NCBI GenBank assembly: GCA_017619755.1
Contig: JAFZRU010000041.1
Location: 1 to 39,268 of the forward strand
Source: Prevotella sp.
Lineage (GTDB): Bacteria; Bacteroidota; Bacteroidia; Bacteroidales; Bacteroidaceae
Direction of reading: 5' to 3'
DNA length: 39,268 nt
The notes under the pieces were generated by a model, which was not told where the DNA came from, made no database searches, and was given only the letters and a program-made list of their open reading frames with translations. Shown here one piece after another: positions 32,776 through 39,268 of this stretch. The translations under genes were made by a program, and so were the position numbers. Positions within the stretch are counted from its first letter, which is position 1. Every line of letters begins with the position of its first letter.

Positions 32776-35652
32776 TTACGGGTTGAGGATCATGCCCACG
32801 ATGAGGGAGGCGTCGGTGATGTTCACTTGTCCGTCACCATTGACGTCGGCGTTCTGGAAGTTGAAGGATGCCGCCTTGCCGCTGAGCACGTATTCCACCA
32901 CCAAGGTGGCGTCGGAGATGGTCACTTGTCCATCGTTGTTGGCGTCGCCGAGCAGGCTGCTGCTGTCAACCTTCTTGTAGATGCTTGTGCGTGGCATGCT
33001 GGTGTTCTCCGGGCTGTAGCAAGCGAAGAGTGCCGTGCCGCCGTTGTAGTTGAAGCGCATGTCGCAGTTGGTGTTGGTGCCTTGGAAGGTGATGGTGGCC
33101 ACACCCTCTTCGATGGAGATGGCAGCCAATGCGTTGTTGTTCTCATCCTTCACGGTCTCCGTGCGCAGGTAGTTGCTCTTGTTGGAGCCGGCGGCATAGA
33201 GATATTCTCCACCCACGTTGAAATACCATCCCTCTTCGAGGATGATGGCCTGCACTTGATCATTGGCGGTAATGGTTCCGTCAGCCTCCATGACGACGGA
33301 GACAGCCTCGCGGTTGTTGCTCTTCTGGTTGGTGCCAAGAGCGTAGTAGTTGGTCACTTCATCTTCGCCCTCAGCCACCTTCGGCGTGTTGGAGCCCACG
33401 ATGATGATCTCGTCACCGGGAGCCAGCGTGGAGACGTCGGTCACGAGTGTGTAGCTGCCGCTGGCCGGATATGTCGGTTTCGTCACGTTGACGGTGTAGG
33501 ATGCACTTCCTCCGAGGAATGTCTTGCTGGCGGGTGCCGTGGCAGTGATGACAGCCGTACCTGCTCCTACGATGGCGAGTGTGCCGCTCTCGTTGATGGT
33601 GGCCACGTTGGTGTTGGAGGAGCTATAGGTCACTGTTGAGAGGTCGAAGCCTTTGGCGGCGCTCAACGTAGGTGCGGTGAACTCTTCTCCGAGGACGACT
33701 TCGAGTGTCTCCGCGCTCCATGCCAGCTGCGGGTCGGCCAGTGCTTCGCTTCCGTAGGTGACGGTGACGGTGTTGACATAGATGGTGCCGCTGGGCGAGT
33801 AGGTGAAGACGACGCTCTGTGCGTTGCCATTCCATGTGCCATCGGCATAATCGCCGGTGCTGGCGATGAACTGATTCACCTTGAGACCATCGATGACGAT
33901 GCTGGTGATCACCTTGCCTGCGGGTACGGAGATGGTCATCTTGGAGGTCTGCACCTCGTCCACCACGTTGGTGTAGAAGCGGAGGGTGTTGCCGTTGGCG
34001 TTCATCCACCAGCGGAACTTTCCTTCGCTGACGAGGGTGACGTTGCCGGCAGTCCATGTGACGGGGTTGGTGAGAAAATCGTCGCTGGTGTTGGGCTTGA
34101 GGCCGGTGCCGTAGTCGGTGAGGTCGGTGAAGTCGAAGACGCCGTCCACCACCTCGTGTGTGCCTTGGGCCTTGATGACGGTGATGGTGTAGGAGGCTGT
34201 GGCACTCTTGTAGGTGTCGGTCTCCGATGCGGTAGCGGTGATGACGGACGATCCTTCAGCCACGATATCGACCACGCCGGTAACTGGGTCAACGGTCACG
34301 GCATCCTCATTGTCGGAGGAGTAGGTGATGGTTCCGTCGCCGTCGTATGTAAGTTCGGGAACTTCGAAGTCCTCGCCTTCCTCAATGGTGTAGTAGGTTC
34401 CGCTGAACTTCATCGTCGGGGTGAGTTTCTCGGGGGGAGCCTCGCCTGACTGGTAGGTGACGGTGACGGTCTTCACTGCCACGTTGCCGCTTGATGCAGC
34501 ATAGCGCAGGGTGACGCTCTGGGCCTCGCCCTCCCATTTGCCGTTGCTCGATGTATAGAGGCCGTCGTCGCTCACGAACTGCTGTCCGCCGGTGATGCTG
34601 ATGGCGGTGATGACGTAGCCATCAGGTACGGCGATGGTCATCCTTGAAGTCTGCACCTCATCGACCAAGTTGTTGTAGAAACGGAGGGTGTTGCCAGCAC
34701 CCGCGAGCCACCAGCGATATTTGCCGGAGGTGGTGAGTGTTACATTGCCGGCTGTCCAGGTGTTGTCGTCGTAGATGTAGCTCTCGGCGCTGCTGTTGCT
34801 GTTGGGTGACAGTCCTGTGCCGTAGTCGGTGAATCCTGTGAAGTCGAAGACTCCGTCTTCCACCTCGCCTCCTTGCGATTCCACAACTGTGAGTTTGTAG
34901 GCGGTGGAAACACCCTTGTAGTTGTCGGTTTCCGATGCCGTGGCCACGATGTTGGTGCTACCTGCCGCGATGGGTGTCACCTCACCGGTGGAGGCGTTCA
35001 CGGTGGCGATGGTCTCGTCCTCGGAGGAGTAGGTCACTGTTCCGTCACCATCGTATGAGAGCACTGGCTCGGTGAAGTCTTTACCGATGATGGCCGTGGT
35101 GGTGGTGGGGTTGAAGCTCATGTTAGGCACGGGTTTCACGGTTTCTCCACCCGCCTTGTAGATGTTGATCTTGGTGATTTGGGTGTTGTGGGCGGAGAGC
35201 ACCTTCAGCGTGTAGATGTTGCCGGCAGCCTGATAGGCAGACGCAATCGCATAGACGTTGGTGCCTTGCGCCCCTTTTGTCTGCGAGCTGACCTCCGCAT
35301 CTCCCACGAAGATGTTTTGCAAGACGGCGGCGGAGGCGGCACTGTTGCCCACCACCTCGATGGAGCCCACGGCGAAGTCAAAGGCGGGGAGGGTCAACGT
35401 GGAGCCGAGCTTTCCGAGCATGAGGTAGCCCGAGGTGTTGAAGTAGTATCCGGTCTCGGCGGTGAGGGTGATGGAGTAGCCGTCGTTGTTGGTGAAAGTG
35501 GCGGCTTCTGTGGCTTTGTTGCCGCTGCCCTCGGGCAGCTGCCATTCTTCGTTCGTGGTGAAGTCAAGGGAGACTTCTGGTGACTGTGCCCAAACCGGGC
35601 CGAGCACTGCGCAAAGCAGTGCCGTCATGAGTAATCGTAGGTTTCTTTTCAT
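32776..35652 (-). CDS. Secreted Ig-like protein with repeated DGVFDF modules and C-terminal dockerin-like module
   Basis: A 958-residue exported protein of unknown binding target. Signal peptide 1-22 (ending PVWAQ). After an N-terminal beta domain (25-165), a unit of about 205 residues is repeated. Each unit has a BIG2-like Ig domain (LSYDGDGTVTYSSEDETIA near 200; LTYDGDGTITYSSDNEDAV near 425) followed by a beta-sandwich opening DGVFDFTGFTDYGTGL or DGVFDFTDLTDYGTGL with TWTAGNVTL and DEVQTS. A third Ig-like segment (TVTYSSSNTNVATI) and a domain at about 735-890 precede the dockerin-like pair at 900-958 (GDANNDGQVTISDA; VNGDGQVNITDA). There is no T9SS sorting tail. BIG2 and dockerin-like tails are common in Bacteroidales secreted proteins. 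Transcribed from its own promoter (35713-35720). Confidence 0.8.
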   Translation of the reverse strand: MKRNLRLLMTALLCAVLGPVWAQSPEVSLDFTTNEEWQLPEGSGNKATEAATFTNNDGYSITLTAETGYYFNTSGYLMLGKLGSTLTLPAFDFAVGSIEVVGNSAASAAVLQNIFVGDAEVSSQTKGAQGTNVYAIASAYQAAGNIYTLKVLSAHNTQITKINIYKAGGETVKPVPNMSFNPTTTTAIIGKDFTEPVLSYDGDGTVTYSSEDETIATVNASTGEVTPIAAGSTNIVATASETDNYKGVSTAYKLTVVESQGGEVEDGVFDFTGFTDYGTGLSPNSNSSAESYIYDDNTWTAGNVTLTTSGKYRWWLAGAGNTLRFYNNLVDEVQTSRMTIAVPDGYVITAISITGGQQFVSDDGLYTSSNGKWEGEAQSVTLRYAASSGNVAVKTVTVTYQSGEAPPEKLTPTMKFSGTYYTIEEGEDFEVPELTYDGDGTITYSSDNEDAVTVDPVTGVVDIVAEGSSVITATASETDTYKSATASYTITVIKAQGTHEVVDGVFDFTDLTDYGTGLKPNTSDDFLTNPVTWTAGNVTLVSEGKFRWWMNANGNTLRFYTNVVDEVQTSKMTISVPAGKVITSIVIDGLKVNQFIASTGDYADGTWNGNAQSVVFTYSPSGTIYVNTVTVTYGSEALADPQLAWSAETLEVVLGEEFTAPTLSAAKGFDLSTVTYSSSNTNVATINESGTLAIVGAGTAVITATAPASKTFLGGSASYTVNVTKPTYPASGSYTLVTDVSTLAPGDEIIIVGSNTPKVAEGEDEVTNYYALGTNQKSNNREAVSVVMEADGTITANDQVQAIILEEGWYFNVGGEYLYAAGSNKSNYLRTETVKDENNNALAAISIEEGVATITFQGTNTNCDMRFNYNGGTALFACYSPENTSMPRTSIYKKVDSSSLLGDANNDGQVTISDATLVVEYVLSGKAASFNFQNADVNGDGQVNITDASLIVGMILNP

Positions 35653-35712
35653 AATAAATAGTTGTTTGGGTTATAAGTTGAGTGTTTTATGCTGTCTTTT
35701 GGTATTCCCGTG

Positions 35713-35720
35713 CAAAGATA
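35713..35720 (-). promoter_or_regulatory. -7 box for the dockerin-tailed Ig-like gene
   Basis: Reads TATCTTTG on the minus strand, giving a leader of about 55 bases before the start at 35652. A short CCCCTGGGG palindrome lies just upstream near 35743. Confidence 0.65.
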
Positions 35721-35800
35721 GCAAATTATCCGATAGGTTGTACCCCTGGGGGCAAGTTTATTTTTCCATTTTTTCAATAGTTGACATGATGGGTGGCGTG

Positions 35801-36949
35801 TCATGGCGTCTCCATCAAGTATTCCTCGATGCCCTTGTTGTGTTTGGCGAAGAGGTCTCTTGTGGTTTTTAGGAACGTCTCCCGCTTGGTGCGCTCAGTG
35901 GTGGTGAGGCCTTCCGTGGGGTGGCTGGCGGGATATACCACATATCCTTTCTTGCCTCCTGAGTCGGCAGGGCGCGACACCCAGTAGAGGTTGTAACCGC
36001 AGTCGGTGAGGGTGGTTTTCCCCTCTTTCTTGGTGAGTGTCATGCGTATCATGGTGCCCCCGTAGGTGTTGGGGCGCGACTGGTTGCTGACGATATTTCC
36101 CAAGGAGTAGGCCAGGAGGTGTTTTCCGATGCTGTCTTCGCGCACCTCGATGGGCTCCACCACGTGCGGGTGTCCGCCGATGATGTGGTCCACGCCCTGT
36201 TGGAAGAGCCAGTCGGCCAGTGTGCGCTGTGTGGCGTTGGGCAGCAGTTTGTATTCGTCGCCCCAGTGTGGGATGCAGATGATGACGTCAGGTTGCATGG
36301 CCTTCGCCCTGCGTATGTCCTCTGCGATGACGGCGGTGTCGATGAGGTTGACGATGTATGGTTTAGGCACGGGTATGCCGTTGGTGCCGTAGGTGTAGTT
36401 GAGGAGGCAGATGCGTATGCCGTCGTGCTCGACGATGAAGGGGTAGAGGCGGTCGCGCTCTTCCTGGTTGCGGTAGGTGCCAAGGTGCTTCACTCCGAGG
36501 GAGTCCATCATGGTGATGGTTCGGTCGATGCCCCTTCCGTAGGTGTCCACGCTGTGGTTGTTGCAGGTGGTGAGCACGTCGAAGCCGCAGTCGATGCATG
36601 CTTGTAGGTAGGCGTCGGGTGCGCAGAACTGTGGGTAGCCTTTGTAGGGAGGCCCTCCGAGCGTCACCTCGAAGTTGGCAATAGCGATGTCGGCCTTCTT
36701 TATTTCCGGCGCCATGAGGTCGAACACGCCGGTGTAGTCGTATGTTCCATCGGGTCTGGCAGCCGACTTGAATTGTCCCTCGTGCTGCATGAGGTCTCCT
36801 CCGAAAATAAGTGTTACCGAACGCTCCGGCTCCTCGGGTGGGGTGTCGCCGCCTTGTGTCTTGCCGGTGCAGCAGCATGTGGTCATGGCTACGAGGAGCA
36901 GGCTCATCGTGCGCATGTGGGTGATGAATGTTGATTTTGTTAGCAACAT
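35801..36949 (-). CDS. CapA-family (PGA_cap) metallophosphatase-like lipoprotein
   Basis: Envelope protein of the CapA/poly-gamma-glutamate-capsule family, a calcineurin-like metallophosphatase fold; physiological substrate unknown in Bacteroidales. From the Met at 36949 it has 382 residues. Its N terminus is hydrophobic with a Cys-rich lipobox region (LLLVAMTTCCC), so it is a probable lipoprotein. Family motifs seen: FGGDLMQHEGQ, IANFEVTLGG, TTCNNHSVDTYGRGI, CIPHWGDEY, GGHPHVVEPIE and AYSLGNIVSNQ. The frame extends to 37033, but a -7 box at 37001-37008 places the transcript start inside that extension, supporting 36949 (36913 is a second possibility). Nothing nearby suggests a poly-glutamate capsule operon. 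Confidence 0.9.
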   Translation of the reverse strand: MLLTKSTFITHMRTMSLLLVAMTTCCCTGKTQGGDTPPEEPERSVTLIFGGDLMQHEGQFKSAARPDGTYDYTGVFDLMAPEIKKADIAIANFEVTLGGPPYKGYPQFCAPDAYLQACIDCGFDVLTTCNNHSVDTYGRGIDRTITMMDSLGVKHLGTYRNQEERDRLYPFIVEHDGIRICLLNYTYGTNGIPVPKPYIVNLIDTAVIAEDIRRAKAMQPDVIICIPHWGDEYKLLPNATQRTLADWLFQQGVDHIIGGHPHVVEPIEVREDSIGKHLLAYSLGNIVSNQSRPNTYGGTMIRMTLTKKEGKTTLTDCGYNLYWVSRPADSGGKKGYVVYPASHPTEGLTTTERTKRETFLKTTRDLFAKHNKGIEEYLMETP

Positions 36950-37000
36950 GTCTTTTAACGTTTTTCTTTTGACAAATGATAGATGGTGGTAAAGCACAGC

Positions 37001-37008
37001 CAAAGTTA
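37001..37008 (-). promoter_or_regulatory. -7 box for the CapA-family gene
   Basis: Reads TAACTTTG on the minus strand, 52 bases before the start at 36949. Confidence 0.55.
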
Positions 37009-37069
37009 ATGGTTTTTTCCGAAAGGGCGGCAAAAATACCTCTTATAAATGAGTTTTTAGGCTGTTTTT

Positions 37070-37131
37070 GACAAAATGGCAGTTTTGTGTGACATTTTGT
37101 CTTGGTTTTTTGACTTGGTATGCTAATTGCA
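37070..37131 (+). promoter_or_regulatory. Sigma-54-like promoter with upstream palindrome for hsp20
   Basis: TTGGTATGCTAATTGCA at 37115-37131 has the -24 GG and -12 GC dinucleotides separated by exactly 10 bases, the sigma-54 (RpoN) spacing. No TAnnTTTG box is present here. Upstream lies the perfect inverted repeat GACAAAATG (37070-37078) / CATTTTGTC (37093-37101), with a second nested palindrome ACAAAA/TTTTGT. This could be an activator site. The transcript would start near 37142. Confidence 0.5.
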
Positions 37132-37209
37132 ACTATGGGAGTGAGCGCGACGATGAGTGTGGTGCTTGGAAAAGAAATTTAACAATTAAAAAAATAGGAG
37201 ATTAATAAA

Positions 37210-37635
37210 ATGAGAACGATGAACAGAAATTATTGGTTGCCCGAGTTGTTCAACGACTTGATGAATGTTGGCATTCAGGCCACGAAGCCTTGCGCCACGG
37301 CACCTGCCACCAACGTGATGGAGAATGATGAGATGTATGTGGTGCAGCTCGCCGCCCCCGGTCTGAAGAAGGAGGATTTCTCCGTCAACATCAACGATGA
37401 AGGCAATCTTGTGGTGAAGATGGAGCAGAAGACCGACGAGAAGGCCAACGACGAGAAGACCCACTACCTCCGCCGTGAGTTCTCCTACACCAAGTATGAG
37501 CAGACACTCATCCTCCCGGAGGACGTGGACAAGAACAAGATCGAGGCCAAGGTGAACGACGGCATCCTCACCGTCAACCTCCCCAAGGTGGAGGAAGCCA
37601 AGGTGAAAGTGGCCCGGGCGATTGAAATCAACTAA
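37210..37635 (+). CDS. Small heat-shock protein, Hsp20/alpha-crystallin family
   Basis: ATP-independent holdase chaperone that binds unfolding proteins in the cytoplasm. It has 141 residues, the typical length. The alpha-crystallin domain spans about 35-130 (YVVQLAAPGLKKEDFSVNI, LRREFSYTKYEQTLILPEDVD, IEAKVNDGILTVNLPK). The C terminus ends IEIN, an I-x-I motif used in oligomer assembly. A ribosome-binding site AGGAG lies 10-14 bases before the ATG at 37210; a second Met at 37219 is possible. Monocistronic, with a hairpin after it. The promoter region looks sigma-54-like. Confidence 0.93.
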   Translation: MRTMNRNYWLPELFNDLMNVGIQATKPCATAPATNVMENDEMYVVQLAAPGLKKEDFSVNINDEGNLVVKMEQKTDEKANDEKTHYLRREFSYTKYEQTLILPEDVDKNKIEAKVNDGILTVNLPKVEEAKVKVARAIEIN

Positions 37636-37661
37636 TTGCCAAATAAAACTGCTTGATTATG

Positions 37662-37689
37662 CGGGGGAGACGTGAAAACGCCTCCCCCG
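37662..37689 (+). terminator. GC-rich stem-loop after hsp20
   Basis: CGGGGGAG (37662-37669) pairs perfectly with CTCCCCCG (37682-37689), 26 bases after the stop. No long T run follows, so it may act as an mRNA 3'-end hairpin as much as a terminator. Confidence 0.6.
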
Positions 37690-37896
37690 TATGGTTGTTA
37701 TCTATTGTGATTAGGAATCGCTGTTTTCTCAGTAACAATAATCGTAAAAGATAGACAATCAATGATTTGCCTATTACGCATTTTTTCGTTACGACTTTTT
37801 TCGTAATGGATGTAGGATGTAATAAAATCCTGATGCACAACTTTTTGCAACTATATAAGCAATCGTTTTTTTCAACTTTTCGCCATATTCGGTTGC

Positions 37897-37997
37897 ACCT
37901 TACAAGAGGCCGTGTGTCAAACATTCGCCCTGACGGGCGAGCGGATGGACATAAAGTCCACCCCTACAGTAGCACCGACCTCTTGGCGTTTTGGTTG
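37897..37997 (+). repeat. Dispersed intergenic repeat, locus 5
   Basis: CGCCCtgacGGGCG at 37926-37939, then TGGACataaaGTCCA and CCCCTAC, then 'cctcttggcgttttgg'. It matches locus 4 from the shared 'gccgt.tgtcaaacatt' lead-in onward. The flanking DNA 37690-37896 and 37998-38133 is AT-rich with no credible gene. Confidence 0.85.
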
Positions 37998-38133
37998 TCA
38001 CCGAGGAATTTATCATAAATATGATAATCATATTTTCGATAATTGTTTGGAGATTACATGAATAAACGTTATCTTTCTTCTAAGGAAAAGAAAATTCTTT
38101 ATCCCTACTGTCTTCTAATTCGCTTTTTTTATC

Positions 38134-38141
38134 TAATTTTG
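38134..38141 (+). promoter_or_regulatory. -7 box for gpmI
   Basis: TAATTTTG, 49 bases before the ATG at 38191; the -33 element is weak. Confidence 0.55.
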
Positions 38142-38190
38142 CAGACTGAATTGGACATCCAACATCAAAAGCATAAAAAATAAAATAATT

Positions 38191-39268
38191 ATGGCAAAGA
38201 AAGCACTTCTTATGATACTCGACGGCTGGGGTATCGGCAAGCATGGAGACGGCGACGTCATCTTCCGCACACCCACACCCTACCTCGACTATCTCAATGC
38301 AGTGAGCGCACACGCTCAGTTGCAAGCCTCCGGCGAGGACGTGGGTCTTCCCGACGGACAGATGGGCAACTCCGAGGTGGGGCACCTCAACATCGGTGCC
38401 GGCCGCGTGGTCTATCAGGACTTGGTGAAAATCAACCGCGCCTGCCGCGACAACTCCATTATGCAAAACCCCGGCATCGTGGCTGCTTACAGCTATGCCC
38501 GCGAGACCGGCAAGCGCCTCCACCTCATGGGGCTCACCTCCGACGGCGGCGTGCACTCTTCCCTCGACCACCTCTTCAAACTTGTGGAGATTGGCAAGGA
38601 ATACGGTCTTGCAAACACCTTCGTGCATTGCTTCATGGACGGTCGCGACACCGACCCGAAGAGCGGCGTGGGCTTCATCAGCCAACTCGACGAGGTGTGC
38701 AAAAAATGCGGTGCCAACATCGCCTCCATCGTGGGACGTTTCTACGCCATGGACCGCGACAAGCGCTGGGAACGTGTCAAGGAGGCATACGACCTCCTCG
38801 TGGAAGGCAAGGGAAAGCAAGCCACCGACATGGTGAAGGCCATGGAGGAGAGCTATGAAGAGGGCGTCACCGACGAGTTCATCAAACCCATCAACAACGC
38901 CAATGTCGATGGCACCATCCAGGAAGGCGACGTGGTCATCTTCATCAATTTCCGCAACGACCGCGCCAAGGAACTCACCACCGTGCTCACCCAGGAGGAC
39001 ATGCCGGAAGCCGGCATGTACACCATCCCTGGGTTGCAATACTACTGCATGACCCCCTACGACGCCAACTTCAAGGGCGTGAACATCCTCTTCCCGAAAG
39101 AGAACGTGGAGGACACCCTCGGCGAATATCTCTCCAAATTGGGCAAGAAGCAGTTGCACACCGCTGAGACGGAGAAATACGCCCACGTCACCTTCTTCTT
39201 CAACGGCGGACGCGAGGCACCCTACGAGAACGAGGACCGCATCCTCGTGCCGTCGCCCAAGGTGGCCA
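38191..39268 (+). CDS. gpmI: 2,3-bisphosphoglycerate-independent phosphoglycerate mutase (3' end outside window)
   Basis: Glycolytic/gluconeogenic enzyme interconverting 3- and 2-phosphoglycerate in the cytoplasm through a phosphoserine intermediate and two Mn2+ ions. The visible 359 residues show the family signatures: LMILDGWG with metal ligand Asp11, [17 protein letters not shown] with catalytic Ser61, [42 protein letters not shown], and the phosphatase-domain segment [17 protein letters not shown]. The family is normally just over 500 residues, so roughly 150 are missing at the right edge. The frame starts with ATG at 38191. It has its own promoter. Confidence 0.97.
   Translation, partial: MAKKALLMILDGWGIGKHGDGDVIFRTPTPYLDYLNAVSAHAQLQASGEDVGLPDGQMGNSEVGHLNIGAGRVVYQDLVKINRACRDNSIMQNPGIVAAYSYARETGKRLHLMGLTSDGGVHSSLDHLFKLVEIGKEYGLANTFVHCFMDGRDTDPKSGVGFISQLDEVCKKCGANIASIVGRFYAMDRDKRWERVKEAYDLLVEGKGKQATDMVKAMEESYEEGVTDEFIKPINNANVDGTIQEGDVVIFINFRNDRAKELTTVLTQEDMPEAGMYTIPGLQYYCMTPYDANFKGVNILFPKENVEDTLGEYLSKLGKKQLHTAETEKYAHVTFFFNGGREAPYENEDRILVPSPKVA

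Noticed and set aside
32689-33639. Plus-strand ORF of 316 codons at 32689
   Set aside because: It crosses the strong terminator at 32713 and mirrors the dockerin-tailed gene on the minus strand, which has a signal peptide and recognisable repeats.
36950-37033. Upstream start for the CapA-family gene at 37033
   Set aside because: A -7 box at 37001-37008 lies inside the extension, and the lipoprotein signal begins only after 36949.
38080-39186. Minus-strand ORF of 368 codons opposite gpmI
   Set aside because: The plus strand encodes unmistakable phosphoglycerate mutase motifs; the antisense frame is a codon-bias shadow and runs through the gpmI promoter.

Overview
The window looks like chromosomal DNA of a Bacteroidales bacterium, most probably Prevotellaceae. 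Supporting signs are promoters with the Bacteroidetes -7 box TAnnTTTG, BspA-type leucine-rich-repeat surface proteins, C-terminal type IX secretion (T9SS) sorting domains, dockerin-like tails, the agmatine deiminase / N-carbamoylputrescine amidase pair, and the Nif3 plus zinc-ribbon gene pair. No rRNA, tRNA, CRISPR array or transposase was found.

Layout. 1-817: an unrecognised gene touching the left edge. 1233-2657: a secreted GH28-type glycosidase with a possibly leaderless promoter. 2798-22385: five giant secreted-protein genes in one direction, four of them nearly abutting. They are a BspA/LRR/dockerin/T9SS protein, a cohesin-like plus CARDB-repeat protein, a secreted RHS protein with an AT-rich exchanged-looking C-terminal tip, a DPN-domain/cadherin-like/T9SS protein, and a second BspA protein made of two DUF285 repeat blocks with a dockerin-like tail. 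A strong terminator closes the run. 22639-26990: polyamine-precursor genes aguB and aguA (minus strand), an L,D-transpeptidase lipoprotein and a DRGH nuclease. A ~185-bp element occurs upstream of both aguB and the nuclease in opposite orientations. 27005-30965: an AT-richer accessory stretch with a small unknown gene, a doubtful short ORF, a cytoplasmic BspA-like LRR protein and a DUF4143 ATPase, with several direct repeats. 30995-32623: nif3 and a coiled-coil zinc-ribbon gene. 32776-36949 (minus strand): a dockerin-tailed Ig-like protein and a CapA-type lipoprotein. 37210 onward: an Hsp20 chaperone with a sigma-54-like promoter, and the start of gpmI, cut by the window end.

How the genes may work together. 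The 19.6-kb cluster encodes cell-surface or secreted proteins. It mixes adhesive repeat scaffolds, cohesin-like and dockerin-like modules that could pair, T9SS anchoring signals and one RHS protein whose tip has the Cys/His pattern of a papain-like (LRAT/PPPDE-type) enzyme. My inference is a surface-displayed assembly carrying an RHS effector. The sequence does not prove it, and no immunity gene is evident.

Intergenic DNA is unusually repetitive: a dispersed hairpin family (five loci), two different promoter-bearing repeats each used by two unrelated genes, and 32-bp hairpin repeats in the ATPase leader.
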